Assembly: GCF_035984415.1 (NCBI RefSeq)
Contig: NZ_CP130720.1
Location: 1,860,001 to 1,924,000, forward strand
Direction: 5' to 3'
Source of the DNA: Streptomyces sp. NBC_01296
GTDB taxonomy: Bacteria; Actinomycetota; Actinomycetes; Streptomycetales; Streptomycetaceae
DNA: 64,000 bases
Shown here: positions 1-7,663 of the stretch, one piece after another
Layout: every line of letters begins with the position of its first letter
Position numbering within the stretch: the stretch's first letter is position 1
Made by a program: the position numbers and the translations under genes
Notes under the pieces: model-generated
The model's input: the letters and a program-made list of their open reading frames with translations, nothing else
What the model was told of the DNA's origin: nothing
Databases searched by the model: none

Positions 1-186
1 CCGTACGACATCGACCGGACCACGATCGAGTTCCACGCGCCCGAGGGCGTGGCGATCGTGCTGATGCTGACGGCCGAACTGCACCGGTTCCTGGAACGGG
101 CCGCGACGGTCGTCCCGCCGGGTCTGGAGCACCTGTACCTCGACATGGACCACAGCCTGGCCGAGCTGATGCGCGATCCCCACTGA
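1..186 (+). CDS. Hypothetical protein, C-terminal 61 residues
   Basis: The open frame enters from the left window edge and ends at TGA 184-186. The visible residues have no motif I recognise. They begin PYDIDRTTIEF and end ELMRDPH, with alternating acidic and hydrophobic stretches consistent with a soluble helical protein. The start, length and family cannot be judged because the 5' part is outside the window. No signal peptide or membrane segment is visible in this part. A gap of about 250 bp separates it from the next gene on the same strand. Confidence 0.6.
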   Translation, partial: PYDIDRTTIEFHAPEGVAIVLMLTAELHRFLERAATVVPPGLEHLYLDMDHSLAELMRDPH

Positions 187-436
187 CGCCGAACCGCCCG
201 GCCCGCCCTTGTTATTCGTTTGCGGGCGGCCCCGGCCGCCCGTAGTTTCGTAGGCGCCCCACCGCCGTCGAAACGGAGCAGGACATTGTTCGTCTGAGGT
301 TCGAGACACCGACCGAACACGCCACCCTCGTCAGCACGCGCCCCCGGCCGTGACCGTGACGCCATGACCGTGGCTGTATCCACCGTCGGCTGTCTCCCCG
401 CGTTGCACGCACCACTCACGCAACCTGGAGGCCTCC

Positions 437-2083
437 ATGAGCCATGCCCCTGCTTTCATCACCTGCTCCGCCCTGTCCTTCGACTGGCCCGACGGCACTC
501 CCGTCTTCGAGGACTTCCACCTGGCCGTCGGCCCCGGCCGCACCGGCCTGATCGGGCTCAACGGCTGTGGAAAGTCCACCCTGCTGAAACTCTTCGCAGG
601 TGAACTGACGCCGTCCGACGGCCAGTTGTCCGTGGCCGGCACCGTCGGATACCTGCCGCAGAGCGTCACCCTCGACACCGCCCTGCGCGTCGACGAGGCG
701 CTCGGCATCCGCGCCGCGCGCGCCGCCCTGCACGCCATCGAGGCGGGCGAGGCCACCGAGGCGAACTTCGCCGCAGTCGGCGACGACTGGGACGTCGAGG
801 AGCGGGCCCTGGCCGCCCTCGACCAGCTCGGACTCGCCCGGATCGGCCTGGACCGCACGGTCGGCGAACTCTCCGGCGGCGAATGCGTGTTGCTGCGCCT
901 CGCGGCCCTGCTGATCGCCCGCCCCGACGTCCTGCTGCTGGACGAGCCGACGAACAACCTCGACCTGCGGGCCCGGCGCCGCCTGTACGCGGCGGTCGAG
1001 TCCTGGTCCGGGGTGATGCTCCTGGTCAGCCACGACAGGGAGCTACTGGAGCGGGTCGACCAGATCGCCGACCTGCACGACGGCGAAGTCCGCTGGTACG
1101 GAGGGAACTTCAGCGCGTACGAGGAGCAGCTCGCCACCGAACAGGACGCGGCCGAGCGGATGGTCCGGGTCGCGGAAGCCGACGTACAGCGGCAGAAGCG
1201 GGAACTGTCGGACGCGCACGGCAAGTTGGCGCGGCGCAAGCGGTACGGCCAGAAGATGAACGACACGAAACGCGAGCCGAAGATCGTCATGGGCGCCCGC
1301 AAGCGCGCGGCCCAGGAGTCGGCCGGCAAGCACCGCATCATGCACACCGAGAAGCTGGCGCAGGCGAAGGAGCGGCTGGACCAGGCGGTGGAGGCGGTCC
1401 GGGACGACGACGAGATCCGGATCGAGCTGCCCGCCACGCAGGTCCCGCCGGGGCGCCGGGTCCTCACCCTGAGCAATGTGCACCTGGTGCACGGGGCCAG
1501 GGCTGCGGGCGAATGGGAGCTGCGCGGTCCGGAGCGGATCGCGCTCGTGGGCCGCAACGGTTCGGGCAAGACGACCCTGCTGCGCACGATCACGGGGCTG
1601 CTCCCGCCGGCGTCCGGGGAGGCGGTGACCCATGTGCCGACGCGGTTCCTGCCGCAGCGGCTGGACGTGCTCGACGACAGCCGTTCGGTGGTCGAGAACG
1701 TGGCGCGGTTCGCCCCGCAGGCCTCGAACAACGTGATCCGGGCCCGGCTCGCGCACTTCCTGATCCGGGGCGCCCGGGCGGACCGGCCGGCGGGCACCCT
1801 GTCGGGCGGCGAGCGGTTCCGGGCTGCGCTGGCGGCGCTGCTGCTGGCGGAGCCGGCTCCGCAGCTGCTGATGCTGGACGAACCGACGAACAACCTGGAC
1901 CTGGCGAGCGTGCGGCAGCTGACGGGCGCGCTGGAGTCGTACGAGGGCGCACTGCTCGTGGCGAGCCACGACGTGCCGTTCCTGGAGTCGATCGGGATCA
2001 CGCGGTGGCTGCTGCTCGACGGCGACGGCGAGATGCGGGCGACCACGGCCGAGGAGGTGCGGGAGGCGCTCTGGGACGAGTGA
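437..2083 (+). CDS. ABC-F family ATP-binding protein
   Basis: A 548-residue protein with two ABC ATPase domains and no membrane segments, the ABC-F (Uup/ARE) design of proteins that act on the ribosome rather than as transporters. The first domain (about 1-250) has Walker A GLNGCGKST, signature LSGGE and Walker B LLLDEPTNNLD. The second (about 340-530) has GRNGSGKTT, LSGGE and LMLDEPTNNLD. The linker between them (about 235-320) is charged and Lys/Arg-rich. The start is supported by GGAGG six bases upstream of ATG. The family includes macrolide, lincosamide and streptogramin resistance factors and general translation factors, and the sequence alone does not say which. The roughly 250-bp leader holds no clear attenuator. 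Confidence 0.9.
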   Translation: MSHAPAFITCSALSFDWPDGTPVFEDFHLAVGPGRTGLIGLNGCGKSTLLKLFAGELTPSDGQLSVAGTVGYLPQSVTLDTALRVDEALGIRAARAALHAIEAGEATEANFAAVGDDWDVEERALAALDQLGLARIGLDRTVGELSGGECVLLRLAALLIARPDVLLLDEPTNNLDLRARRRLYAAVESWSGVMLLVSHDRELLERVDQIADLHDGEVRWYGGNFSAYEEQLATEQDAAERMVRVAEADVQRQKRELSDAHGKLARRKRYGQKMNDTKREPKIVMGARKRAAQESAGKHRIMHTEKLAQAKERLDQAVEAVRDDDEIRIELPATQVPPGRRVLTLSNVHLVHGARAAGEWELRGPERIALVGRNGSGKTTLLRTITGLLPPASGEAVTHVPTRFLPQRLDVLDDSRSVVENVARFAPQASNNVIRARLAHFLIRGARADRPAGTLSGGERFRAALAALLLAEPAPQLLMLDEPTNNLDLASVRQLTGALESYEGALLVASHDVPFLESIGITRWLLLDGDGEMRATTAEEVREALWDE

Positions 2084-2144
2084 CGGGCGCGCCGCCGGCC
2101 CCCGCCGTCCCGGTCCCCGGCGTCAAGGAAGGCGTCGGGGACCA

Positions 2145-2190
2145 CCTGACGGCGTGACTTTCGCTCCCCTGACGGCGTGACTTTCGCTCC
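2145..2190. repeat. Two perfect tandem copies of a 23-bp unit
   Basis: CCTGACGGCGTGACTTTCGC plus TCC occurs twice with no spacer (2145-2167 and 2168-2190) in the gap between the ABC-F gene and the desaturase. The exact identity suggests recent slippage duplication. It lies about 100 bp upstream of the desaturase operator. No function is evident. Confidence 0.85.
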
Positions 2191-2289
2191 TTGGCGCCCT
2201 TCCGGCACGCCCACAAACTGCATAGATAACCGGATGTAACCGGGCATATGAACGCCTGGGGCTTGGCGGCTCCTCACGCTCCGCTTAAC

Positions 2290-2318
2290 CTACGGGTTCG
2301 TAGGCTACGGAACCGTAG
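2290..2318. promoter_or_regulatory. Tandem palindromic operator upstream of the desaturase
   Basis: A perfect 14-bp palindrome CTACGGAACCGTAG (2305-2318) is preceded by a second copy with the same arms, CTACGGGTTCGTAG (2290-2303), centres 15 bp apart. The pair lies 29-57 bp upstream of the desaturase GTG, where a repressor could block the promoter. Palindromes of this type are typical of TetR-family regulators of lipid genes in actinobacteria. That assignment is inference. Confidence 0.7.
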
Positions 2319-2346
2319 GTAATTCGCTTTGTCCCCAGGAGCACCC

Positions 2347-3318
2347 GTGACGATCACCTCTCCCCACCTCGGCAGCTCGGAGGCGTGGACCGACGCCAAG
2401 CTGCTGTACGCGCTGGAAGAGGTGGTCGAGAAGGAACTCAACCGCCATCTGAAGGTCACCAAGGACTGGATGCCCCACGAGTACGTCCCGTGGAGCGACG
2501 GCCGGAACTTCCCGGGCTTCTTCGAGGACGGCGAGGCCTGGGACCCGGAGCAGTCCAAGGTCACCGACATCGGCAAGATCGCGCTGGTCGTGAACCTGCT
2601 GACCGAGGACAACCTCCCCAGCTACCACCACGAGATCGCCACGCTCTTCGGGCGCAACGGCGCCTGGGGCACCTGGGTGCACCGCTGGACGGCCGAGGAG
2701 GGCCGCCACGGCATCGTGATGCGCGACTACCTGCTGGCCTCGCGCGCCGTGGACCCGGACAAGCTGGAAGCGTTCCGCATGCAGCACATGTCGGAGGGCT
2801 TCGAGTCCGACAACCGCCACTCGATGCTGCACTCGGTGGCGTACGTGGCCTTCCAGGAACTCGCGACCCGCATCTCGCACCGGAACACCGGCCACCAGTC
2901 CGGTGACCCGGTCTGCGACCGGATGCTGGCCCGCATCGCGCAGGACGAGAACCTGCACATGATCTTCTACCGGAATCTGCTGGGCGCCGCCTTCGAGCTC
3001 GCCCCAGACCTGACGATGCAGGCCGTGCGGGACGTCGTGGTCAACTTCCGGATGCCCGGACACGGCATGCCCGGCTTCGAGCGCATGGCCGCCCAGATGG
3101 CGATCGGCGAGGTCTACAACCTGCGGATCCACCACGACGACGTGCTGAGCCCCGTGATCCGCTTCCTGAAGATCATGGAGATCGACGGTCTCGGCCCCGA
3201 GGGCCAGCAGGCCCAGGAGGAGCTGGGGCTCTTCATGAACGGCCTGGATTCCGAGGCCCGCAAGTTCGACGAGCGCCTGGCCGCCCGCGCGGCCCGTATC
3301 GCGGCCCGCAAGGCCTGA
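2347..3318 (+). CDS. Acyl-ACP desaturase (ferritin-like di-iron enzyme)
   Basis: A 323-residue soluble desaturase of the plant stearoyl-ACP type. It inserts a double bond into ACP-bound fatty acids using a di-iron centre and reduced ferredoxin. Iron ligands are visible in TAEEGRHG (around residue 120) and DENLHMIFY (around 205), with the helix-rich spacing of the family. An upstream in-frame TTG at 2329 exists, but the GTG at 2347 has AGGAG six bases upstream and is preferred. The gene stands alone between a tandem palindromic operator and a strong hairpin terminator, so it is probably monocistronic and repressed by a dedicated lipid-responsive regulator. Confidence 0.92.
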   Translation: MTITSPHLGSSEAWTDAKLLYALEEVVEKELNRHLKVTKDWMPHEYVPWSDGRNFPGFFEDGEAWDPEQSKVTDIGKIALVVNLLTEDNLPSYHHEIATLFGRNGAWGTWVHRWTAEEGRHGIVMRDYLLASRAVDPDKLEAFRMQHMSEGFESDNRHSMLHSVAYVAFQELATRISHRNTGHQSGDPVCDRMLARIAQDENLHMIFYRNLLGAAFELAPDLTMQAVRDVVVNFRMPGHGMPGFERMAAQMAIGEVYNLRIHHDDVLSPVIRFLKIMEIDGLGPEGQQAQEELGLFMNGLDSEARKFDERLAARAARIAARKA

Positions 3319-3340
3319 CCGGACCGCTCGGACCGGTCAC

Positions 3341-3377
3341 CGAAACCCTGGCAGAGCCGTACTCTGCCAGGGTTTCG
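3341..3377 (+). terminator. Strong hairpin after the desaturase
   Basis: A perfect 16-bp inverted repeat, CGAAACCCTGGCAGAG (3341-3356) and its complement (3362-3377), with a 5-nt loop. It begins 22 bp after the desaturase stop and lies about 75 bp past the stop of the convergent WhiB-like gene, so it could serve both. There is no clear T-run, as is common in Streptomyces. Confidence 0.8.
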
Positions 3378-3398
3378 CGTTGCGCAGCCGTCAAGCCC

Positions 3399-3458
3399 GC
3401 GCAGCCTTCGGACCCGCTCAGCTTTCGGGCTTGCGCAGCCTTCGGGCCCGCTCAGCTT
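3399..3458. repeat. 26-bp direct repeat, 34-bp period
   Basis: GCGCAGCCTTCGGACCCGCT plus CAGCTT (3399-3424) recurs at 3433-3458 with one mismatch. A shorter copy of the first eight bases is at 3382-3389. The second copy overlaps the last bases of the WhiB-like gene, so the array may have grown out of the coding 3' end. Confidence 0.75.
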
Positions 3459-3706
3459 CGCGTGCGCAGGGCGAGGCGCTCCGACTCCGAGAGGCCGCCC
3501 CAGACGCCGAAGCGCTCGTCGTTGGCCAGGGCGTACTCCAGGCATGCCACGCGGCCCTCACACGCCCCGCACAGCCGCTTCGCGTCCCGCAGGGACGAGC
3601 CGGGCTCCGGGAAGAAGAAGCCCGGGCCCGTCTGGGCGCAGAGGGCGAGGTCGTACCAGGCGGGCGCGGTGGTGGCAGTGGTGGCGGTAGCGGTGTTCAT
3701 CGACAT
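3452..3706 (-). CDS. WhiB-like iron-sulfur transcription factor
   Basis: A protein of about 84 residues with the WhiB signature: four cysteines (ALCAQ, then LCGACEGRVAC) for a [4Fe-4S] cluster, followed by the GVWGG turn and a basic C-terminus (RLALRTRS) for DNA contact. WhiB-like proteins bind the principal sigma factor and DNA and respond to redox or NO. Two close ATGs (3706 and 3700) are plausible starts and neither has a strong ribosome binding site; a longer frame reaches 3745. The N-terminus is unusually Ala/Thr-rich. I cannot assign it to a named Wbl subgroup. Confidence 0.88.
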   Translation of the reverse strand: MSMNTATATTATTAPAWYDLALCAQTGPGFFFPEPGSSLRDAKRLCGACEGRVACLEYALANDERFGVWGGLSESERLALRTRS

Positions 3707-3787
3707 GCCGGAGATACTCACCGCCGTCGATGGACGTCCGATCAACGCCTGATCAACACCGGCCCGCTCCCCGACCGCAGCGGCGCC

Positions 3788-4582
3788 TCAGGCTCCCGCC
3801 GCGGGAGCGCTGGCTATGACCGCGAACCGCGCACCGTACGGGTCCGCCAGCTTCGCGAAGCGGCCGACGCCCTCCATGAACACCGGCGACAGCCGGACCT
3901 TGCCGCCCGACTCCTCGGCCTCGGCCGCCGTCACATCGCAGTCCGCGACCTCGAAGTACGGGGTCCAGTAGGGGCGTTCGGCATCCTCCACCGGGTCCGA
4001 GCCGATCGGGACCAGGCCGCCGAAGGCCGCCTCGTCGGGCGTGCCCGCCGCCTTGACCACGGTGTACGAGCCGCCTTCGAAGGGCATCTCGCTGATCTCC
4101 CAGCCGAAGACCGCGCCGTAGAAGGCCGCGGCCGCCTGCACGTCCCCCGTGTAGAGCTCGGTCCAGCACAGGGTGCCGACGTCGGTCACCGCGCCCAGGC
4201 CGGCGATCCTGCCCGGCTGCCAGATCGAGAACGTGACCCCCGCCGGGTCGGCGAAGATCGCCATCCGGCCGAGGCCCATGACGTCCCTGGGTTCGACCGC
4301 GACCGTACCGCCCGCCTTGACCACAGCGGCCGCAGTGGCCTCCGCGTCGGAGCTCTGGAAGTACAGCGTCCAGGCCGAGCGGACCTCCTCGGGCGCGACG
4401 GCCATGCCGCCCGCCACCGTCTTTCCGCCGAGGTGGAACATCGCGTATCCGCCGGCTTCCTCGCCGCCCGGCCGGAAGTCCCAGCCGAACAGTCCGGTGT
4501 AGAACCCGGCGGCGCCGTCGAGGTTGGGCGTGCCGAGGTCGACCCAGTTCGGGGAGCCGTCTTTGTAGTCCGTCGTGAGCAT
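3788..4582 (-). CDS. VOC family protein with two glyoxalase-like domains
   Basis: A 264-residue protein built from two vicinal-oxygen-chelate modules (about 8-120 and 135-258). Each has the DLGTPNL/TDVGTLCW-type opening strand followed by AAxFYxxxFGW, as in CFP32/27-kDa antigen relatives of actinobacteria. Members bind small ligands or metals, and the substrate is unknown. The start at 4582 is chosen over an in-frame ATG at 4627 because AAGGAG lies about eight bases upstream. It reads in the same direction as the LigD-polymerase gene and lies 56 bp downstream of it. Confidence 0.88.
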   Translation of the reverse strand: MLTTDYKDGSPNWVDLGTPNLDGAAGFYTGLFGWDFRPGGEEAGGYAMFHLGGKTVAGGMAVAPEEVRSAWTLYFQSSDAEATAAAVVKAGGTVAVEPRDVMGLGRMAIFADPAGVTFSIWQPGRIAGLGAVTDVGTLCWTELYTGDVQAAAAFYGAVFGWEISEMPFEGGSYTVVKAAGTPDEAAFGGLVPIGSDPVEDAERPYWTPYFEVADCDVTAAEAEESGGKVRLSPVFMEGVGRFAKLADPYGARFAVIASAPAAGA

Positions 4583-4638
4583 GACCCGTACTCCTTCCGT
4601 CCTCCCTACGAGCATGGCACCCGCCACTGACAGCGCGC

Positions 4639-5688
4639 TCAGTCCTCGTGCTTCGCGTCCTTGTGCTTCGCGTCTTCGTGCTTCGCGCGGCTCGGCTGGA
4701 CGCGCTTCGGTTCGCCCGGCATCTTCGGGTAGTCCGGCGGGTACGGCATGTCACCCAGGCCGTGGTCGTGTTCGTGGCGGTCGGCCAGTTCGAGGGCCGC
4801 GTCCAGGGTGAAGGCGTGGTCGTCCATGTCCGCGTGCAGGTCGCCGAGTTCGGCGTAGCGCGCGGGCATGGTGGTGATGTCGAAGTCGCGGGGCTCGGCG
4901 GAGTCGATCTCGTCCCAGCGCAGCGGGGCCGAGACCGGGGCGTGCGGGCGCGGGCGCACGGAGTAGGCGGAGGCGATGGTGCGGTCGCGGGCGGTCTGGT
5001 TGTAGTCGACGAAGATCCGCTCGCCGCGCTCCTCCTTCCACCACGCCGTGGTCACCTTCCCGGGCATGCGCTGTTCCAGCTCGCGGCCGATCGCGATCGC
5101 GCAGCGCCGGACCTCGGTGAAGGTCCAGCGGGGCTCGATCGGGACGAAGACGTGCAGACCGCGCCCGCCCGAGGTCTTCGGCCAGCCGCGCAGGCCCAGG
5201 TCCTCCAGTACGTCGCGCAGCTCGTGGGCGCAGATCACCGCGTGGTGGTAGTCGGTGCCCGGCTGCGGGTCCAGGTCGATGCGCAGCTCGTCGGGCCGGT
5301 CGGTGTCCTCGCGGCGCACCGGCCAGGGGTGGAAGGTCAGGCAGCCCAGGTTGGCGGCCCACAGCACGGCGGCGGGCTCGGTCGGGCAGATCTCGTCGGC
5401 CGTCCGCCCGGAGGGGAATTCGATGTGGGCGGTCGGGATCCAGTCGGGCAGGTTCTTCGGGGCGCGCTTCTGGAAGAAGGACTCGCCCTCCACGCCTTCG
5501 GGGTAGCGCTCCAGGGTGGTGGGCCGGTTGCGCAGGGCGCGGGTGATCCCGTCGCCCACGGCCAGGTAGTACTGCGCCACGTCCAGCTTCGTCAGGCCCC
5601 GCTCGGGGAAGTACACCTTGTCCGGGCTGGACAGCCGCACCGTCCGCCCGCCCGCGTCCAGCTCGATCGCATTACCGGATGCACCCAT
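4639..5688 (-). CDS. ligD: LigD-type polymerase/primase domain protein
   Basis: A 349-residue stand-alone polymerase (PolDom) of the bacterial non-homologous end-joining family. It fills gaps at DNA ends with a preference for ribonucleotides. The N-terminal half has SSPDKVYFPE and ERYPEGVEGESFFQKR; the metal-binding Asp pair is in ELRIDLDPQPG; KTSGGRGLHVFVP is the nucleotide-binding stretch. The tail carries short charged repeats (KHED, KHKD, KHED). The start at 5688 (MGASGNAIEL) matches the family opening better than the in-frame ATG at 5724. It is divergent from the DNA ligase gene, the split arrangement common in Streptomyces. No Ku gene is in the window. Confidence 0.9.
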   Translation of the reverse strand: MGASGNAIELDAGGRTVRLSSPDKVYFPERGLTKLDVAQYYLAVGDGITRALRNRPTTLERYPEGVEGESFFQKRAPKNLPDWIPTAHIEFPSGRTADEICPTEPAAVLWAANLGCLTFHPWPVRREDTDRPDELRIDLDPQPGTDYHHAVICAHELRDVLEDLGLRGWPKTSGGRGLHVFVPIEPRWTFTEVRRCAIAIGRELEQRMPGKVTTAWWKEERGERIFVDYNQTARDRTIASAYSVRPRPHAPVSAPLRWDEIDSAEPRDFDITTMPARYAELGDLHADMDDHAFTLDAALELADRHEHDHGLGDMPYPPDYPKMPGEPKRVQPSRAKHEDAKHKDAKHED

Positions 5689-5762
5689 GTGCGCCACGGT
5701 AGGCGGACCCGGCCAGGTGTGCATACCGGGCGGATCGGGGTGTACCGCCGCAGAATCTAGGC
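5689..5762. promoter_or_regulatory. Divergent promoter region of the end-joining genes
   Basis: The 74-bp gap between the divergent polymerase and ligase genes must hold both promoters. Neither gene has an obvious ribosome binding site. CAGAAT sits 11 bp before the ligase ATG, and on the other strand TACCGT sits about 9 bp before the polymerase ATG. These positions would suit -10 boxes of leaderless or near-leaderless transcripts. This is inference. Confidence 0.35.
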
Positions 5763-6854
5763 ATGGATCTGCCCGTGATGCCGCCCGTGAAGCCGATGCT
5801 CGCCAAGTCGGTGGCCAAGATCCCGCCGGGCATGCAGTACGAGGCGAAGTGGGACGGCTTCCGGGCCATCGTGCACCGCGACGGCGACGAGGTGGAGATC
5901 GGCAGCCGCACCGGCAAGACCCTGACCCGGTACTTTCCCGAGCTGGTGACCGCGCTGAAGGACAACCTGCCGCCCCGCTGCGTGGTGGACGGCGAGATCG
6001 TCATCGTTCACGGCGGGCGGCTCGACTTCGACCGGCTGACCGAGCGGATCCATCCCGCGCAGTCCCGCGTCGACATGCTGGCGCAGAAGACCCCCGCCAG
6101 CTTCGTCGCCTTCGATCTGCTCGCGCTCGGCGACGAGGCGCTCCTCGAGACCCCGCTCGCCGACCGCCGCACCGCCCTCACCGACGCCCTGTCCACCGCT
6201 CGGCCCCCCGTTCATCTCGCGCCCGCGACCACCGACCCCGCGCTCGCGCAGGAGTGGTTCGAGCGGTTCGAGGGCGCCGGGCTCGACGGGGTGGTCGCCA
6301 AACCGCTCGATCTGCCCTACCGGCCCGATGCCCGTCTCATGTTCAAGATCAAGCACGAGCGTACGGCCGACGCCGTCATCGCAGGATTCCGTTTCCACAA
6401 GAGCGGTCCGATCGTCGGATCGCTGCTCCTGGGCCTGTACGACGCCCACGGCGCCCTCCAGCACGTGGGGGTCTGCGCCGCCTTCCCCATGAAGCGCCGC
6501 GCCGAGCTGGTGGACGAGCTCGCACCGCTGCGGATGGCCGACACCACCGGCCATCCGTGGGCCGCCTGGGCCGAGGAGTCCGCCCACGAGAGCGCCCGGC
6601 TGCCCGGCGCGCAGAGCCGCTGGACCGGCAAGAAGGATCTCTCCTGGGTGCCGCTGAGCCCCGAGCGCGTCTGCGAGGTGGCGTACGACACCCTTACCAA
6701 CAGCGTAGACGGTGGCGAAGGAGGAAGGTTCCGGCACACGGCCCGGTGGCGCCGATGGCGCCCCGACCGGACCCCGGAGAGCTGCACCTACGACCAACTC
6801 GAGGAAGTGGTGGGCTACGACCTGGACGAGGTGTTGGGCATCAAGGGCACGTAG
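5763..6854 (+). CDS. ATP-dependent DNA ligase (LigD/LigC type), hybrid 3' end
   Basis: A 363-residue ATP-dependent ligase that seals nicks, partner of the LigD-type polymerase. The adenylated lysine is in YEAKWDGFRA (motif I, residue about 24). Nucleotidyltransferase motifs follow (VVDGEIV, FVAFDLLALGD, DGVVAKPLDLPY, MFKIKHERTADAVI), then an OB-fold to residue 363. The protein changes origin at about residue 309: the 13-bp core at 6677-6689 is shared with the right end of an integrated element, and everything after it (VAYD then TLTNSVDGGEGG) is supplied by the element. The native ending is left at 11565-11711. The substituted C-terminus keeps RFRHTA, WRPDR and LEEVVGYDL, so the enzyme is probably active but carries seven extra residues at the junction. 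Confidence 0.9.
   Translation: MDLPVMPPVKPMLAKSVAKIPPGMQYEAKWDGFRAIVHRDGDEVEIGSRTGKTLTRYFPELVTALKDNLPPRCVVDGEIVIVHGGRLDFDRLTERIHPAQSRVDMLAQKTPASFVAFDLLALGDEALLETPLADRRTALTDALSTARPPVHLAPATTDPALAQEWFERFEGAGLDGVVAKPLDLPYRPDARLMFKIKHERTADAVIAGFRFHKSGPIVGSLLLGLYDAHGALQHVGVCAAFPMKRRAELVDELAPLRMADTTGHPWAAWAEESAHESARLPGAQSRWTGKKDLSWVPLSPERVCEVAYDTLTNSVDGGEGGRFRHTARWRRWRPDRTPESCTYDQLEEVVGYDLDEVLGIKGT
6677..6689. other. Left attachment core (attL)
   Basis: GGTGGCGTACGAC within the ligase reading frame, coding for part of EVAYD. It is the last stretch common to chromosome and element at the left junction, and an identical copy is at the right junction. The true crossover dinucleotide of the serine integrase lies somewhere inside it. 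Confidence 0.78.
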
Positions 6855-6963
6855 ACACGGCCGGTTTCCCGTTCTCTCAACCGTGATCGCTTGACCCTGG
6901 GGTCACTGGCTCGGGAGCATCGAACGCGGCACTCCGCCGCACGGGAGAGGGGAACCGGAAGCC

Positions 6964-7155
6964 ATGAAGGTGACCAAGCTGATCAGCACCTGTGACCTCA
7001 AGGACTGCCCGACGATCTACGCGACCGACAGGGGCACGTTCCTCGTCCAGGGGGAAACGCCGACTGACCACGGCCTCAAGATTCCCGCTCACGAAACCCT
7101 CGTCGAGATCCCTGTCGAGCTGATCAAGAAGGCCATCGCCGATGGCCTCATCTAG
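6964..7155 (+). CDS. Small conserved element protein (63 aa)
   Basis: A 63-residue soluble protein with two cysteines near the N-terminus (STCDLKDCPT) and then a beta-rich stretch. No enzymatic motif is recognised. Small proteins of this type often precede a DUF6879 gene and an XRE regulator in Streptomyces, and this is the arrangement here. The stop overlaps the start of the DUF6879 gene by 14 bp, indicating translational coupling. GGAAG lies just upstream of the ATG. Function unknown; co-expression with the following two genes is very likely. Confidence 0.75.
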   Translation: MKVTKLISTCDLKDCPTIYATDRGTFLVQGETPTDHGLKIPAHETLVEIPVELIKKAIADGLI

Positions 7156-7663
7156 CACCCTCGCCGAACTCTTCGAGCGGTTCCGGCACGAGGCGTTCCG
7201 CCTGGAGACCCTGGACGACTACAGCGGCTCGGGGAACGTGGACGCCTACCGGGCCTTTCAGGCCGGTCAGCCGCAGCCCGAGGGCTATAACGCCGGATGG
7301 GTCGCGGAGCTGCGCGGCCTGGCCCACGAGGGCAAGCGCGTGTACCGCGTGCACGTCCTCAAGCGACCCCTCACGGAGTACCTCCGCTTCGAGCTGGGAT
7401 GGGGCTACCGGACGAACATGACCGGCGGGGAAGAGTTCTTCATCCTCGACGTGACGGACGCTCCCAACCCGCTCGAAGGCGTCCCGGACTTCTGGCTCTT
7501 CGACTCCACGGACACGGCCGTCATGGGCTACGACGACCACGGCGCCTACCAGGGAGCGCAGGTGCTCCCCGCGACCGAAGCTGACCGGTTCGTCGGCTAC
7601 AGGGAACTGGCTCTCGCCCACGCGGAGCCGTTCATCGACTGGTGGGCCAAGTACGGCCAGTGA
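7142..7663 (+). CDS. DUF6879 family protein
   Basis: A 173-residue soluble protein rich in Trp, Tyr and acidic residues (RLETLDDYSG near the start, GEEFFILDV in the middle, FIDWWAKYG at the end). It matches my recollection of the DUF6879 family, which sits beside XRE/DUF5753 regulators in Streptomyces. No catalytic residues are evident. The start overlaps the upstream gene by 14 bp, and the stop overlaps the GTG of the XRE gene by four bases (GTGA), so the three form one operon. A role as partner or target of the regulator is inferred only from linkage. Confidence 0.8.
   Translation: MASSSTLAELFERFRHEAFRLETLDDYSGSGNVDAYRAFQAGQPQPEGYNAGWVAELRGLAHEGKRVYRVHVLKRPLTEYLRFELGWGYRTNMTGGEEFFILDVTDAPNPLEGVPDFWLFDSTDTAVMGYDDHGAYQGAQVLPATEADRFVGYRELALAHAEPFIDWWAKYGQ

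Noticed and set aside
364..436. Possible leader peptide for attenuation of the ABC-F gene (ATG at 364)
   Set aside because: The frame does not stop before the ABC-F start but runs on inside the gene, and no alternative stem pair was found.
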